Positions 18,932 through 27,247 of a DNA stretch of 64,000 nt are shown here, one piece after another; the stretch's first letter is position 1; every line of letters starts with the position of its first letter. The DNA comes from Geobacteraceae bacterium. GTDB taxonomy: Bacteria > Desulfobacterota > Desulfuromonadia > Geobacterales > Pseudopelobacteraceae. The stretch lies in contig JAAXTM010000002.1 of NCBI GenBank assembly GCA_013336525.1, positions 733,720 through 797,719 of the forward strand, given 5' to 3'. The notes beneath the pieces were generated by a model, which was given only the letters and a program-made list of their open reading frames with translations, did not search any database and was not told the origin of the DNA. Position numbers and translations under genes: made by a program.

Positions 18932-19213
18932 GAACAAATTGAGTGGCTGAAAGATCCGGAGAATGCCGCCGGATACCTTAATGCCGTTATTGAAGAGGAA
19001 GATAAAGACGCTTTGCTTTTGGCGTTGTGCAACATCGCGGAGGCAGAGGGGGGCATGGCCGCTGTAGCTGAAAAGGCACCTCTCAAGAGGGAGAGCCTGT
19101 ACCGGATGCTTTCACCCCGTGGTAATCCGGCTTTGTCGAACCAGTTTTCCATTCTTCATGGTATGGGATTGAAAATGACCATCCAGCCGGACAAGACAGT
19201 AACGGCATCATAA
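18932..19213 (+). pseudogene. Truncated HigA-type addiction-module antidote gene
   Basis: The frame encodes EQIEWLKDPENAAGYLNAV..., then LCNIAEAEGGMAAVAEKAPLKRESLYRML, the helix-turn-helix core of COG3636 antidote proteins, ending at TAA 19211-19213. Upstream in the same frame is a TGA at 18929-18931, and no usable start codon exists before the core. The N-terminal segment and the partner toxin gene are missing; the DUF4105 gene abuts directly. It is best read as a broken antitoxin left from a lost toxin-antitoxin module. Confidence 0.7.
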
Positions 19214-19248
19214 CCTACGCCACCTAGGTGCGCTCGGTACCGGTGGCT

Positions 19249-20523
19249 TCAATATGATGAGGGGCGAGATATCGACAAGCAAGGACACGAAACTACCAGA
19301 TCTTTTCTCAGCGTCTCCACCCTTTTTTGCACAATAAACGCTGCCCGGTCCTTGACCGAAACTGCCTCCAGCTTCTCCTGATCAATTCCCAGCTCCACCG
19401 TACTCATCCCGGCAACCCTGACAACCGCATCCCAACCTGCCATCGGCAGCCCCCCGGTTTTGTCGGCCGCAGAAATTAACGGCAGGATCCTGACAATGCC
19501 GGCCTTGATCGCCTGTTCCGCCATCTTGATCTTCGATGAATCTCTCAATTCACCCCACTTGTTGGCTTTTCCGTGCAGGCTGCTGATCCATGCAAGGGCT
19601 TTGCGGTACGTGACCGACAGACGGAGGCGGTTACAGAAATCCACAGCCATACTGAAACCGGCGTTGTCATGGCCATGGTGCTTTGGATAGTGTGCCGGGT
19701 TGGTTGCCAGCTTACCGAGGTCGTGAAAAAAGGCACAAAAGCGAGCCAGCGGGTCATCGCTCACCGCCGCTACTCGTTGCAGTACCTGAATGGAGTGGGT
19801 AAACAGGTCCCCTTCGGGGTGATGTTGCGGCGGTCCGGCCGGGATGTACTGCATGCGGAAAATTTCCGGGAGAAAATCTGTCCCGATGTTGAAGTCGATC
19901 ATCTGTTCAAAGAAGCGTTCCGGTGTATCCAGCACCAGCGCCTTTAACATCTCGGCGCTGAAACGCTCAACCGGCATGGTGCTGAAGGTTGGAGACCAAT
20001 CCCGGTTCCGGATCAGTTGCGCACTTTCTGCTGTCATGCGCCAGCCATCAGCCTCAAAACGGAGTGCGCGAAAGATCCGCAGGGGATCGTCAGTGAAGGT
20101 GTGAATGGTGCATGCCCGGAGAACTTTCCCCTTCAAATCATCTCTCCCGCTCAAAGGGTCAAAAAGTTTGCCGGATAAATCCATTGCCATGGCGTTGACA
20201 GTGAAATCGCGCCGGAGAAGATCCTCCTTTAAATCATCAATAGCGTCGATGCGGGTGATCTCGATTTTGCCGAATTCCGGGTGATATTTGAAATAAATTG
20301 TGGCTCCGCTGGTCGGCTCCACGGCGTGGAAACCGAGCGCAGTGAGTTCGGTCCCGGAAAGAGCGGCTACAAGGTCGATGTCCTGGCCCTCTCTCCCCAT
20401 GAGCATGTCGCGTACCGTGCCACCGACAAGGTAGACCCGGTCGTGGCATGGTTGTGGGAATAAATCTTTTAGAAAGGAGAGGATGGCCGTCACATTATTT
20501 CGCTGTTCAGTTGTTTTTTCCAT
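19249..20523 (-). CDS. cca: tRNA nucleotidyltransferase / poly(A) polymerase family protein with HD domain
   Basis: The 424-residue protein has the class II nucleotidyltransferase head: VYLVGGTVRDMLMGREGQDIDLV holds the GG-x-VRD and DxD catalytic features, followed by RRDFTVNAMAMDLSGKLFDP and DDPLRIFRALRF. The C-terminal half has an HD hydrolase-like signature (FCAFFHDLGKLATNPAHYPKHHGHD). It would add or repair CCA ends on tRNA, with HD phosphodiesterase activity. The start is the ATG at 20523 with GAGGGG upstream. A C-terminal segment is duplicated at 15692-15987, and its own tail past VETLRKD looks irregular. Confidence 0.88.
   Translation of the reverse strand: MEKTTEQRNNVTAILSFLKDLFPQPCHDRVYLVGGTVRDMLMGREGQDIDLVAALSGTELTALGFHAVEPTSGATIYFKYHPEFGKIEITRIDAIDDLKEDLLRRDFTVNAMAMDLSGKLFDPLSGRDDLKGKVLRACTIHTFTDDPLRIFRALRFEADGWRMTAESAQLIRNRDWSPTFSTMPVERFSAEMLKALVLDTPERFFEQMIDFNIGTDFLPEIFRMQYIPAGPPQHHPEGDLFTHSIQVLQRVAAVSDDPLARFCAFFHDLGKLATNPAHYPKHHGHDNAGFSMAVDFCNRLRLSVTYRKALAWISSLHGKANKWGELRDSSKIKMAEQAIKAGIVRILPLISAADKTGGLPMAGWDAVVRVAGMSTVELGIDQEKLEAVSVKDRAAFIVQKRVETLRKDLVVSCPCLSISRPSSY
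19400..19695 (+). repeat. 296-bp near-identical direct repeat, copy 2 (inside cca)
   Basis: This is the partner of 15692-15987 and lies within the HD-domain part of the intact cca-like gene. One mismatch was seen across the block. Confidence 0.85.
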
Positions 20524-20533
20524 TGGTAGAAAC

Positions 20534-20634
20534 ACCCCTCATCCGCCCCTCCGTGGCACCTTCTCCCTAAGGGCGAAGGGGAAAATTATTCCCTCTCCAT
20601 CAGGGAGAGGGTGGCTGAAGGCCGGGTGAGGGGG
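20534..20634 (+). repeat. Palindromic intergenic repeat (cccctcatccgcccc type)
   Basis: This lies between the cca-like and uracil-DNA glycosylase genes. It has two nested hairpins: ccttctccctaagggcgaagg and ccctctccatcagggagagg, bounded by cccctcatccgcccc and gccgggtgaggggg. It is the same family as 37880-37980, in the opposite orientation. It begins four bases from the glycosylase stop. Confidence 0.75.
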
Positions 20635-20637
20635 TGA

Positions 20638-21420
20638 TTACTTGTTCCTGCTTTTGTTTGGAACAGGCAGTTTGAGGTATTGCAGAACCTGGGTCATATC
20701 GTCCCAGACGCTCCAGAAAGAGTCCGAATTGCCGCCGGTACGGAGCAGGTATGACGGGTGATAGGTCGGCATGAGCGGCATGCCGTGGAAGTCGTGAAAC
20801 TTGCCGCGCATCTTTGAAATAGGAATTTTTGTCTGCAGCAGAGCCTGAGCGGCAGATGTCCCGAGTGCAACGATCACCTCCGGCTTGACTGACTGTAGCT
20901 GCCGCAGCAGGAACGGAGAACAGGTGCTTACTTCGTCACTCTCCGGCGGTCGGTTCTGCGGCGGTCGGCACTTGACTACGTTGCAGATGTACACATCCTC
21001 GCGTTTTAACTCCATGGCGGCGATGATACGGTTCAGCATTTTGCCGGCATCGCCGACAAACGGTTCCCCTTGTGCATCCTCATCGGCTCCCGGCCCCTCG
21101 CCGACAAAAACCAGCCTGGCTTTTGGATTGCCGACTCCGAAAACCAGATTCTTTCTGGTGGCCCCAAGTTTACAGCGCTGGCAAGGCCCCAGGCTCTTTC
21201 TTATCTGCTCAAGAGTCTCATGTATTTCCGGCGTATTCAGTTCCTCTGTCATTTTACTCTCTATACTCTGCTTGGGAATAGCGGCTGGTTGTTGTGCAGT
21301 ATCCGTTTCCTTCAGGGTTGCCAGGTCTGCCGGAATACCGTCCAGGCCGCTTTCCTGAAGATCTTGCAGATATGCCGTCAGTGATGCAAACAGTTGCGCT
21401 TTAGTGGAATGTGTGTTCAC
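20638..21420 (-). CDS. Type-4 uracil-DNA glycosylase (Fe-S)
   Basis: This enzyme removes uracil from DNA. The 260-residue protein has the family-4 marks: cluster cysteines in CQRC and in [19 protein letters not shown] (16-residue spacing), motif [26 protein letters not shown] and motif [12 protein letters not shown]. About 85 residues precede the core, a variable N-terminal extension seen in related proteins. The start appears to be GTG at 21418-21420 with a weak ribosome site. The adjacent palindromic repeat lies just beyond its stop. Confidence 0.93.
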   Translation of the reverse strand: MNTHSTKAQLFASLTAYLQDLQESGLDGIPADLATLKETDTAQQPAAIPKQSIESKMTEELNTPEIHETLEQIRKSLGPCQRCKLGATRKNLVFGVGNPKARLVFVGEGPGADEDAQGEPFVGDAGKMLNRIIAAMELKREDVYICNVVKCRPPQNRPPESDEVSTCSPFLLRQLQSVKPEVIVALGTSAAQALLQTKIPISKMRGKFHDFHGMPLMPTYHPSYLLRTGGNSDSFWSVWDDMTQVLQYLKLPVPNKSRNK

Positions 21421-21529
21421 GGGAACGGCTCCGGCATATCAATTTATATATGCAATATCGTTAATTCTGGCGTACAATTATTGACTTAATCTAGCAGTAA
21501 GCACCGAACCTGTCAAAAGAAAGAACCCA

Positions 21530-22429
21530 ATGATTCTTCTGTTAATCGTAATTGCGGCGGCCCTGTTTCCGACCGACGCCCAGGCTTGGGGCGGAGGTAT
21601 TCATCTTCAGCTGGGAACCCAGGTATTAGCCAATCTCGAGATGGTGTCCGGTGATGTGGCGGCACTCCTGGCGGCCCATCCAAAAGATTTTCTTTATGGC
21701 TGCCTTGCTCCGGATATTACTCTCGGCAAAAAATACACTCACTATCTGCTTAACTGCCATCGATGGGGGATCGGTCGGGCCCTGTTGAAAGAGGCCGCAA
21801 ATGACCACCAGAGAGCCTGTGCATACGGGTATCTCTGTCATCTGGCAGCGGATACGGTTGCTCATAATTATTTCGTTCCCTACAAGATCGCCCGCTCTTT
21901 TCCCACAATCACCATGAAGCACACCTATTGGGAGATGCGCTTTGAGGCATTTGTGGAGAAGGATATCTGGAAGCTTGCACGTGTTATCTGCCATGCTGAC
22001 AGGCGCGGCAACGATGTGCTGTTGCGCAAGGTTCTGACGACGACAATCTTCTCGTTTGGCACCAACAAGCGGATTTTTAATTCGATTATGGTGCTGTCAC
22101 GGATAGAAAGGGTGCAAAAGGTCGTACAGACGCTCTCCGTCAAGTCGCGTTACCAATTGTCGGAGGCAGATCGGGACGAGTATATGCAGTTGGCCAGGGA
22201 GGCGATGCTGGATTTTCTGCAACACCATGAAGATTCTAAATTTCTGCGGGTGGACCCGACCGGGGAGAAGGCGCTGGCTGCAGCAGACCGCCTGCGGAAG
22301 AGTCTGAAATTACGTCTTAAAAGCGGCTTTATGTCAAAAGAAGAAGGGTTTAAAGAGGTTGAGGCGATGCGGAGTATTTTGTGTAACTCGTTGCACAATC
22401 CGGAGTTGTTGAAGAAATTGCATGTGTGA
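21530..22429 (+). CDS. Exported zinc-dependent phospholipase C-like protein
   Basis: A short signal peptide (MILLLIVIAAALFPTDAQA) precedes mature WGGGIHLQLG. An N-terminal tryptophan after cleavage is the hallmark of zinc phospholipase C enzymes, where Trp1 is a zinc ligand. Further likely ligands are the His and Asp residues in DFLYGCLAPDITLGKKY, YGYLCHLAADTVAHNY and MKHTYWEMRFEAFVE. The 299-residue length fits. It would act in the periplasm or outside, on phospholipid headgroups, but substrate is unproven. It stands alone between divergent and convergent neighbours. Confidence 0.82.
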   Translation: MILLLIVIAAALFPTDAQAWGGGIHLQLGTQVLANLEMVSGDVAALLAAHPKDFLYGCLAPDITLGKKYTHYLLNCHRWGIGRALLKEAANDHQRACAYGYLCHLAADTVAHNYFVPYKIARSFPTITMKHTYWEMRFEAFVEKDIWKLARVICHADRRGNDVLLRKVLTTTIFSFGTNKRIFNSIMVLSRIERVQKVVQTLSVKSRYQLSEADRDEYMQLAREAMLDFLQHHEDSKFLRVDPTGEKALAAADRLRKSLKLRLKSGFMSKEEGFKEVEAMRSILCNSLHNPELLKKLHV

Positions 22430-22453
22430 AAAGACAGACCTTGAATAAGCGGT

Positions 22454-22537
22454 TATCCGCAGATTAACGCAGATGGACGCAGACAAATCAAAAACGTACT
22501 GGTTTTATCTGCGCTAATCTGCGTTATCTGCGGATAT
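22454..22537 (+). repeat. Palindromic intergenic repeat (ccgcagattaacgcagat type)
   Basis: The left arm tatccgcagattaacgcaga and the right arm ending ctgcgttatctgcggata form a long inverted repeat around an AT-rich centre. It lies between two convergent genes, 8 bp from the end of the amidase gene, and may serve as a bidirectional transcript end. Confidence 0.7.
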
Positions 22538-22544
22538 ACTTTTA

Positions 22545-23318
22545 TTAATAGCAGTCCGGTTTTCGGTCATTGAAACATGGAATTTGTGCCCGCCAGTCGA
22601 TCATTGTCTGCATATCAAGTTCAGCAATAATTTCCACCTCACCTTCACTCGCCTCGGCAAGAACCTCCCCTTTTGGATCGATGATCATGCTCATGCCGAA
22701 AAAGTCCAGCTTGCCGATGATCCCGCAGGCGTTGCAGGAAACAACGAAGAGCTGGTTTTCTATCGCTCTTGCCCTCAGCAGTGTACGCCAGTGTTCCTGG
22801 CGCGGCTTGGGCCACTGGGCCGGTACACAGATCACCTGGGCGCCTTCAACCGCCAGGCGACGCGACAGTTCCGGGAAACGCAGGTCGTAACAGATGATGA
22901 CCCCTACCTTGCCGATCGAAGTCTCAGCCAGCAGCCATGAATCGCCACCGGAAAAAGCGCGATCCTCCCCCAGCAGCGAGAAAAGATGGATCTTTCGGTA
23001 AACTCCGGCCGTTACTCCATTATCAAAAACATAAATAGTGTTGAATACCTTGTCGCCGTTAGGTTCCGGCATACTGCCGACGATCACCAGTTTCAGCTCC
23101 CGTGAAAGCAGCAGCAGCTCATCGGCTATGCCGGCAGTCCGCAGGGCCAGCTCATTCAGATTCCTGTAGGCAAAGCCGCTTGACCACATCTCCGGCAGTA
23201 CAGCCAGGTTGGCACCCTGCTCAGCTACACGGCGAAGGGCCTCGCGAACATAGACCAGATTTGCATCAACATCTCCCTGTTTGACGTTAAACTGAATAGC
23301 GGCGGCGAGAACAGTCAT
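22545..23318 (-). CDS. Nitrilase-superfamily amidase (omega-amidase-like)
   Basis: The 257-residue protein has the carbon-nitrogen hydrolase triad: Glu43 (LPEMWSSGF), Lys109 (YRKIHLF) and Cys143 (IICYDLRFPEL). The fingerprint around the cysteine and the length resemble omega-amidase/Nit2-like enzymes that deaminate alpha-keto acid amides, for example in methionine salvage. It could also act on damaged metabolites such as deaminated glutathione. The ATG has a clear AGGGAGA site. No pathway partner is adjacent. Confidence 0.88.
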   Translation of the reverse strand: MTVLAAAIQFNVKQGDVDANLVYVREALRRVAEQGANLAVLPEMWSSGFAYRNLNELALRTAGIADELLLLSRELKLVIVGSMPEPNGDKVFNTIYVFDNGVTAGVYRKIHLFSLLGEDRAFSGGDSWLLAETSIGKVGVIICYDLRFPELSRRLAVEGAQVICVPAQWPKPRQEHWRTLLRARAIENQLFVVSCNACGIIGKLDFFGMSMIIDPKGEVLAEASEGEVEIIAELDMQTMIDWRAQIPCFNDRKPDCY

Positions 23319-23437
23319 AAAATCTCCCTATATATAATTGATGCTGATCGAAAAGCGCCAAAAGGACGCAGAGCTTTGCCGTGCCCGATCATTAGCTGTC
23401 TTTGAGCAATTTGTCGTTCAGCCAATATGAGCGGAAT

Positions 23438-24031
23438 CTAGTAGGCTGTTGGCTCGATGGTTGTTACTACGCCGATTTTAGCCAGCTTGCTTGCCATAAT
23501 AACGGCATTCCTGATGTTGAAGCTTTCTGAACTCTTCATCTGCCAACGTTTCAAAGGCAGCCTAAGTTGGAGTATCGTCGTTGAAATTTTTTTACCGGCC
23601 AATCTCTTTTGCTCTGCCACGGCTAAAGTCTCGGTTAGTTGAGACCCTGCAATCACAGAATACCCATGATCACTTTTCATTACAAAAGGAGATTCGCAAT
23701 GTCGCAATAATTCGGCTTTACGTTTTTTAGCAGCCTCGATTGTGTCGAAAGTATTGGCTATTAATCGATATACGGTACTTTCTTCGGTTTTAGGTGTCAG
23801 CATAGCTTTGGGGATTATAGAAAGAAACCTGAAGCACATCGCATCAACTCTTTTTTTATTCGTCGATGGCAACGTCACCAGGTGATATTGGATAGGATTC
23901 CGCTCATTTGAGGTGTCGAGCTTATTTGCTGTCTCTTTATTTTCATAAATTGTTGCTGATTGTGCCGTATTGCTGAAAGTAATGGCTGAAATTAGCAGGA
24001 AAATTATCGAATTGACTGAAATCTTAACCAT
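23438..24031 (-). CDS. Exported protein with SPOR-like repeats, function unknown
   Basis: The 197-residue protein has an N-terminal signal segment (MVKISVNSIIFLLISAITFS, cleavage near AQSA). The rest contains YRLIANTFDTIEAAKKRKAE and YSVIAGSQLTETLAVAEQKR, two stretches with the spacing of SPOR-type ligand-binding repeats, but the match is loose. Two cysteines (MCFRF and LLRHCES) could form a disulfide. It is AT-richer than its neighbours. No operon partner is obvious; 170 bp without a gene separate it from the selenoprotein gene. Confidence 0.55.
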   Translation of the reverse strand: MVKISVNSIIFLLISAITFSNTAQSATIYENKETANKLDTSNERNPIQYHLVTLPSTNKKRVDAMCFRFLSIIPKAMLTPKTEESTVYRLIANTFDTIEAAKKRKAELLRHCESPFVMKSDHGYSVIAGSQLTETLAVAEQKRLAGKKISTTILQLRLPLKRWQMKSSESFNIRNAVIMASKLAKIGVVTTIEPTAY

Positions 24032-24201
24032 GACCCCACTATCCCTGTTGTTTTTTGGTAAGGCTAGATTAGCGCATTACACCAGAAAATCAATTAAACA
24101 AACAACACGTACACTGTTTAGATACCCTTATGTGCCATTTGGCAACGGTTGTTTTAAATTTGTATTATTTCCCCGGAATTTTGAATTTTTCTTCCGCACT
24201 A

Positions 24202-24642
24202 CTAAAACTTCAGCCCTTGCCTGGTGGGGGGCAGAGAAAGGCCCAGAGACCTAAACGCACGCTCGATGGCGGGGATGTCGAAGCCGTCCACGATCTTCTT
24301 GCCGTTGTCGAAGACGATTAGCGGTACGATGTCGCCACCGTAGCGTTCGCGCCATTCTTTGCGAGCTTTTGGGTCCGTGCGGATATCCCGGAGGGTATAG
24401 GGGATTCCTTTGCTGGTGAAATAACTTTCCACCTTGACGCAGTGGAGTCAGCCGCTGCCAATGTAGATGATAATGACTGGATAATGGGAAGCGCGGGCTG
24501 GGGGTACTGATGGCGTGGCGCAGATAAGGAGAGAAGGTGTGAGCAGGAAGAGAGCTAGCGCTACAACCCAAGTGGTCTTCCAGAGCGGTCGGGCGGGGTG
24601 CGAGTTCATGTTCAGATTGTGCTTTATCAAGTGTACTCCCAT
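24202..24642 (-). CDS. Membrane-anchored or exported thioredoxin/glutaredoxin-fold selenoprotein (UxxC), TGA read as selenocysteine
   Basis: Reading the in-frame TGA at 24448-24450 as selenocysteine joins two short frames into one 146-residue protein. Residues 20-40 are hydrophobic (TTWVVALALFLLTPSLLIC), a signal or anchor. Then comes YIGSG-U65-LHC68-VKVESYFTSKGIPY, the position where glutaredoxin-like proteins have CxxC, and later DIVPLIVFDNGKKIVDGFD with the cis-proline and the second GG/GF-type motif of the fold. Thus the active site is UxxC. A SECIS-like hairpin follows the TGA at the expected distance. An alternative start at residue 12 exists. It lies 82 bp downstream of ftsK. The substrate is unknown; a thiol-disulfide or peroxide-related redox role outside the cytoplasm is inferred. 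Confidence 0.85.
24415..24433 (-). promoter_or_regulatory. Candidate bacterial SECIS hairpin
   Basis: In the transcript, bases 18-36 counted from the U of the UGA read GGUG-G-AAA-GUUA-UUU-CACC. This is a 7-bp stem with one bulged G and a 4-nt apical loop that starts with G. Bacterial SECIS elements lie just after the UGA, with a small loop carrying an early G at about this distance, so the fit is good. Confidence 0.65.
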
Positions 24643-24724
24643 GCGTATTTCACCAAATAAGGTCTCTCGTGTATAGTCAACGGAGTGGGCGCTGACTTAA
24701 CGACCACCTCAAAAGCCCCACCAT

Positions 24725-27070
24725 TTACCTCGTCAACTGCGAATTCAGATAAGCATTGATTACATCCATATAAATTTCACGCGGCTTGCTGGTACCGTCG
24801 CTTGGGGCGATCATCCCCTCGCTCTCCATCATCTCTACAATCCGTGCAGCACGGTTGTAACCGATGCGCAGCTTGCGCTGCACCATGGAAATGCTGGCCT
24901 GCCTGGTGTCCGCAACCAGCCGCAGGGCATCCTCCCAACGTTCGTCCTGCTCCTCGTCGTTGCTGCCCCCCTTCTCATCGGGATCCTTCATTTCCAGGAT
25001 TGATTTTTCATAGACCGGTTTCCCCTGTTTTTTAAGGAAATCTACCACCCGCTGTACTTCGGCGTCGGACACAAAGGCGCCGTGAATACGCTGCAGGCGC
25101 GAGCTTCCGGGCGGCATGTAGAGCATGTCACCGTTGCCGAGCAGGCTTTCGGCACCGTTGGTGTCGAGGATCGTGCGCGAATCGACTTTTGACGTCACCT
25201 GGAACGAGATGCGCGACGGCAGATTGGCCTTGATCAGGCCGGTTATGACATCAACCGAGGGACGCTGGGTTGCCAGAATCAGGTGAATACCGGAGGCGCG
25301 TGCTTTCTGGGCCAGACGGGCGATATGTTCCTCGACTTCGCGTCCGGCGACCATCATCAGGTCGGCCAACTCGTCCACAATCACCACGATATAGGGGAGG
25401 TGGCTGTGCTCCAGAATCACATCATCGTCAACCACGAAGGGGATCGGATCGGCAGAGTTTTCTCCCTCTTCAACGATTTCTTCAAGTTCCTCGATAATCT
25501 CCGCATCGGAAATAGAGCCAAGCTCTTCCTGCTCGAGGAGTTCACCGGCGAGCTTTTTATTGTACGAATCAATATTGCGCACACCTTTGTCCGATAGCAA
25601 CTGATAGCGGCGTTCCATCTCGTTCACCGCCCATTTCAGGGCCAATGAGGCTTTTTTCGGTTCGGTCACAACCGGCAGCAGCAGGTGCGGAATCCCCTCG
25701 TACATCGAAAATTCCAGCATCTTGGGGTCAACCATGATCATGCGCACATCTTTTGGTGTGGAGGTATAGAGCAGGGAGAGGATCATGGTATTGATAGAGA
25801 CCGACTTACCGGAGCCGGTTGAACCGGCCACCAGAAGATGAGGTGCCTTGGCGAGATCTGTTACTACCGGTAACCCGGCAATGTCTTTACCCAGAGCCAG
25901 CGGCAGCTTCATCTTGCTGTGTGAAAAATGCTCGCAGTTGAATATTTCACGGAGAAAGACCATGTCGCGGTCACGGTTGGGGACCTCGATGCCGACGACA
26001 CCTTTGCCGGGGATCGGTGCAACGATGCGGATTGACATTGCCTGCAGCGCCATGGTCAAGTCATCGGTAAGACCGGCAATTTTACTGATCTTGATGCCGG
26101 GGGCCGGGGCGTATTCGTACATCGTGATGACCGGACCGGGGCATATTTCTACCACCTCGCCGTCGATGTTGTAATCATTGAGTTTTTTCTCAAGGAGCCG
26201 CGCGTTCATGGTCAGGGCTTCGCGGTCGAGTGTCTTTTCAGTGGCCGGCGGTACATCCAGCAGCGAAAATGGGGGGGTATGAAAGTCCCCTTCTGCTTTA
26301 ATGAATTCAAAGGTTTCCTGTACTGCGGCTGTTTTGGCGTCCTCTTTCTTTTTGTCCTTTTCCTTTTTGAGAATATTGGGGCGCGGCTGTGGCGGCGCCA
26401 TCGGCTTTATTACAGGACCACTCGCCGCCGCAGCCATCGGGAGCCCCTCCTGTTTTGCCTTGGCCCGGTTCTGCTCATCGTGATTGCGGCTGCGGCGCTC
26501 CTGCCAGACCGCCCATTTTTGTTTTAAGTTCTCCATCCACCAGCCGGCAAACAGTATAAAGGAAAATTTGGAAAGGATCATAATAGATGCCGCTAGCAGC
26601 GGCAGAAGCAGCAGTAGGCCCCCGGTGATGCCGACAGTCCCTTTTAAAATCCGTGAAACGACGACTCCTACAGCCCCGCCGGTAGCAACCTGTTGGCCGA
26701 AAATAAATGTCTTGTCGCGGAAAAAAGCAAACAGGGTCGCCAGTGAGAAAAGCAACCCGAATGCCGCTGCCAGCTTATATGAGCGAAGACGGATCTCTTT
26801 AAATCGAAAGAGGGTGTAGGCCATGTATAGAAGCGCCAGCGGGATCAGGTATGATGCCAGGCCGAAACTGATAAAGAACAGATCTGCTATCTGCGCCCCC
26901 AGCCGCCCTCCAAGGTTGTGAATACCTCCCTCGTTGGAGTAGCTGTTCCAGGAAACATCAGCAGAGTTATAGGTCAGAAAGGCAAGCAGGATGAACGTGC
27001 CGACAGTCCCCATCGCCATCCCCTGCAACTCTTTGGTCAGTTTTTCTTTTTTCGCTTCGTCTGCGCTCAT
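24725..27070 (-). CDS. ftsK: DNA translocase FtsK/SpoIIIE
   Basis: The 781-residue protein pumps chromosomal DNA at the division septum. It has four to five N-terminal membrane helices (to about residue 185), a short charged linker, the alpha/beta/gamma motor with Walker A VAGSTGSGKSVSIN and Walker B YIVVIVDELADLM, and a C-terminal winged-helix gamma domain (SMVQRKLRIGYNRAARIVEMMESEG) that reads KOPS-type sequences. Length is typical of the compact form. The start is ATG at 27070. The selenoprotein gene follows in the same direction. Confidence 0.96.
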   Translation of the reverse strand: MSADEAKKEKLTKELQGMAMGTVGTFILLAFLTYNSADVSWNSYSNEGGIHNLGGRLGAQIADLFFISFGLASYLIPLALLYMAYTLFRFKEIRLRSYKLAAAFGLLFSLATLFAFFRDKTFIFGQQVATGGAVGVVVSRILKGTVGITGGLLLLLPLLAASIMILSKFSFILFAGWWMENLKQKWAVWQERRSRNHDEQNRAKAKQEGLPMAAAASGPVIKPMAPPQPRPNILKKEKDKKKEDAKTAAVQETFEFIKAEGDFHTPPFSLLDVPPATEKTLDREALTMNARLLEKKLNDYNIDGEVVEICPGPVITMYEYAPAPGIKISKIAGLTDDLTMALQAMSIRIVAPIPGKGVVGIEVPNRDRDMVFLREIFNCEHFSHSKMKLPLALGKDIAGLPVVTDLAKAPHLLVAGSTGSGKSVSINTMILSLLYTSTPKDVRMIMVDPKMLEFSMYEGIPHLLLPVVTEPKKASLALKWAVNEMERRYQLLSDKGVRNIDSYNKKLAGELLEQEELGSISDAEIIEELEEIVEEGENSADPIPFVVDDDVILEHSHLPYIVVIVDELADLMMVAGREVEEHIARLAQKARASGIHLILATQRPSVDVITGLIKANLPSRISFQVTSKVDSRTILDTNGAESLLGNGDMLYMPPGSSRLQRIHGAFVSDAEVQRVVDFLKKQGKPVYEKSILEMKDPDEKGGSNDEEQDERWEDALRLVADTRQASISMVQRKLRIGYNRAARIVEMMESEGMIAPSDGTSKPREIYMDVINAYLNSQLTR

Positions 27071-27247
27071 TGATTCGGGCTTCCTTAGTAAGTTAAAAGT
27101 TAACGCCTTTATCCTGTATATCAGGATCAGGATTGGATAAACGTGGACATATTACCTGTAATATGAGGTGGGAGGCAAAGAGAAAAATCGGTGGTGTCTA
27201 AAGAGTAGATCCATTAACTTTTATTCTGCACTTTATGACAACTAAAG

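Noticed and set aside
24202..24432. A stand-alone 76-residue glutaredoxin-like gene starting at GTG 24432
   Set aside because: It would lack the active-site CxxC and the first strand of the fold. Both are supplied if the TGA at 24448-24450 is read as selenocysteine.
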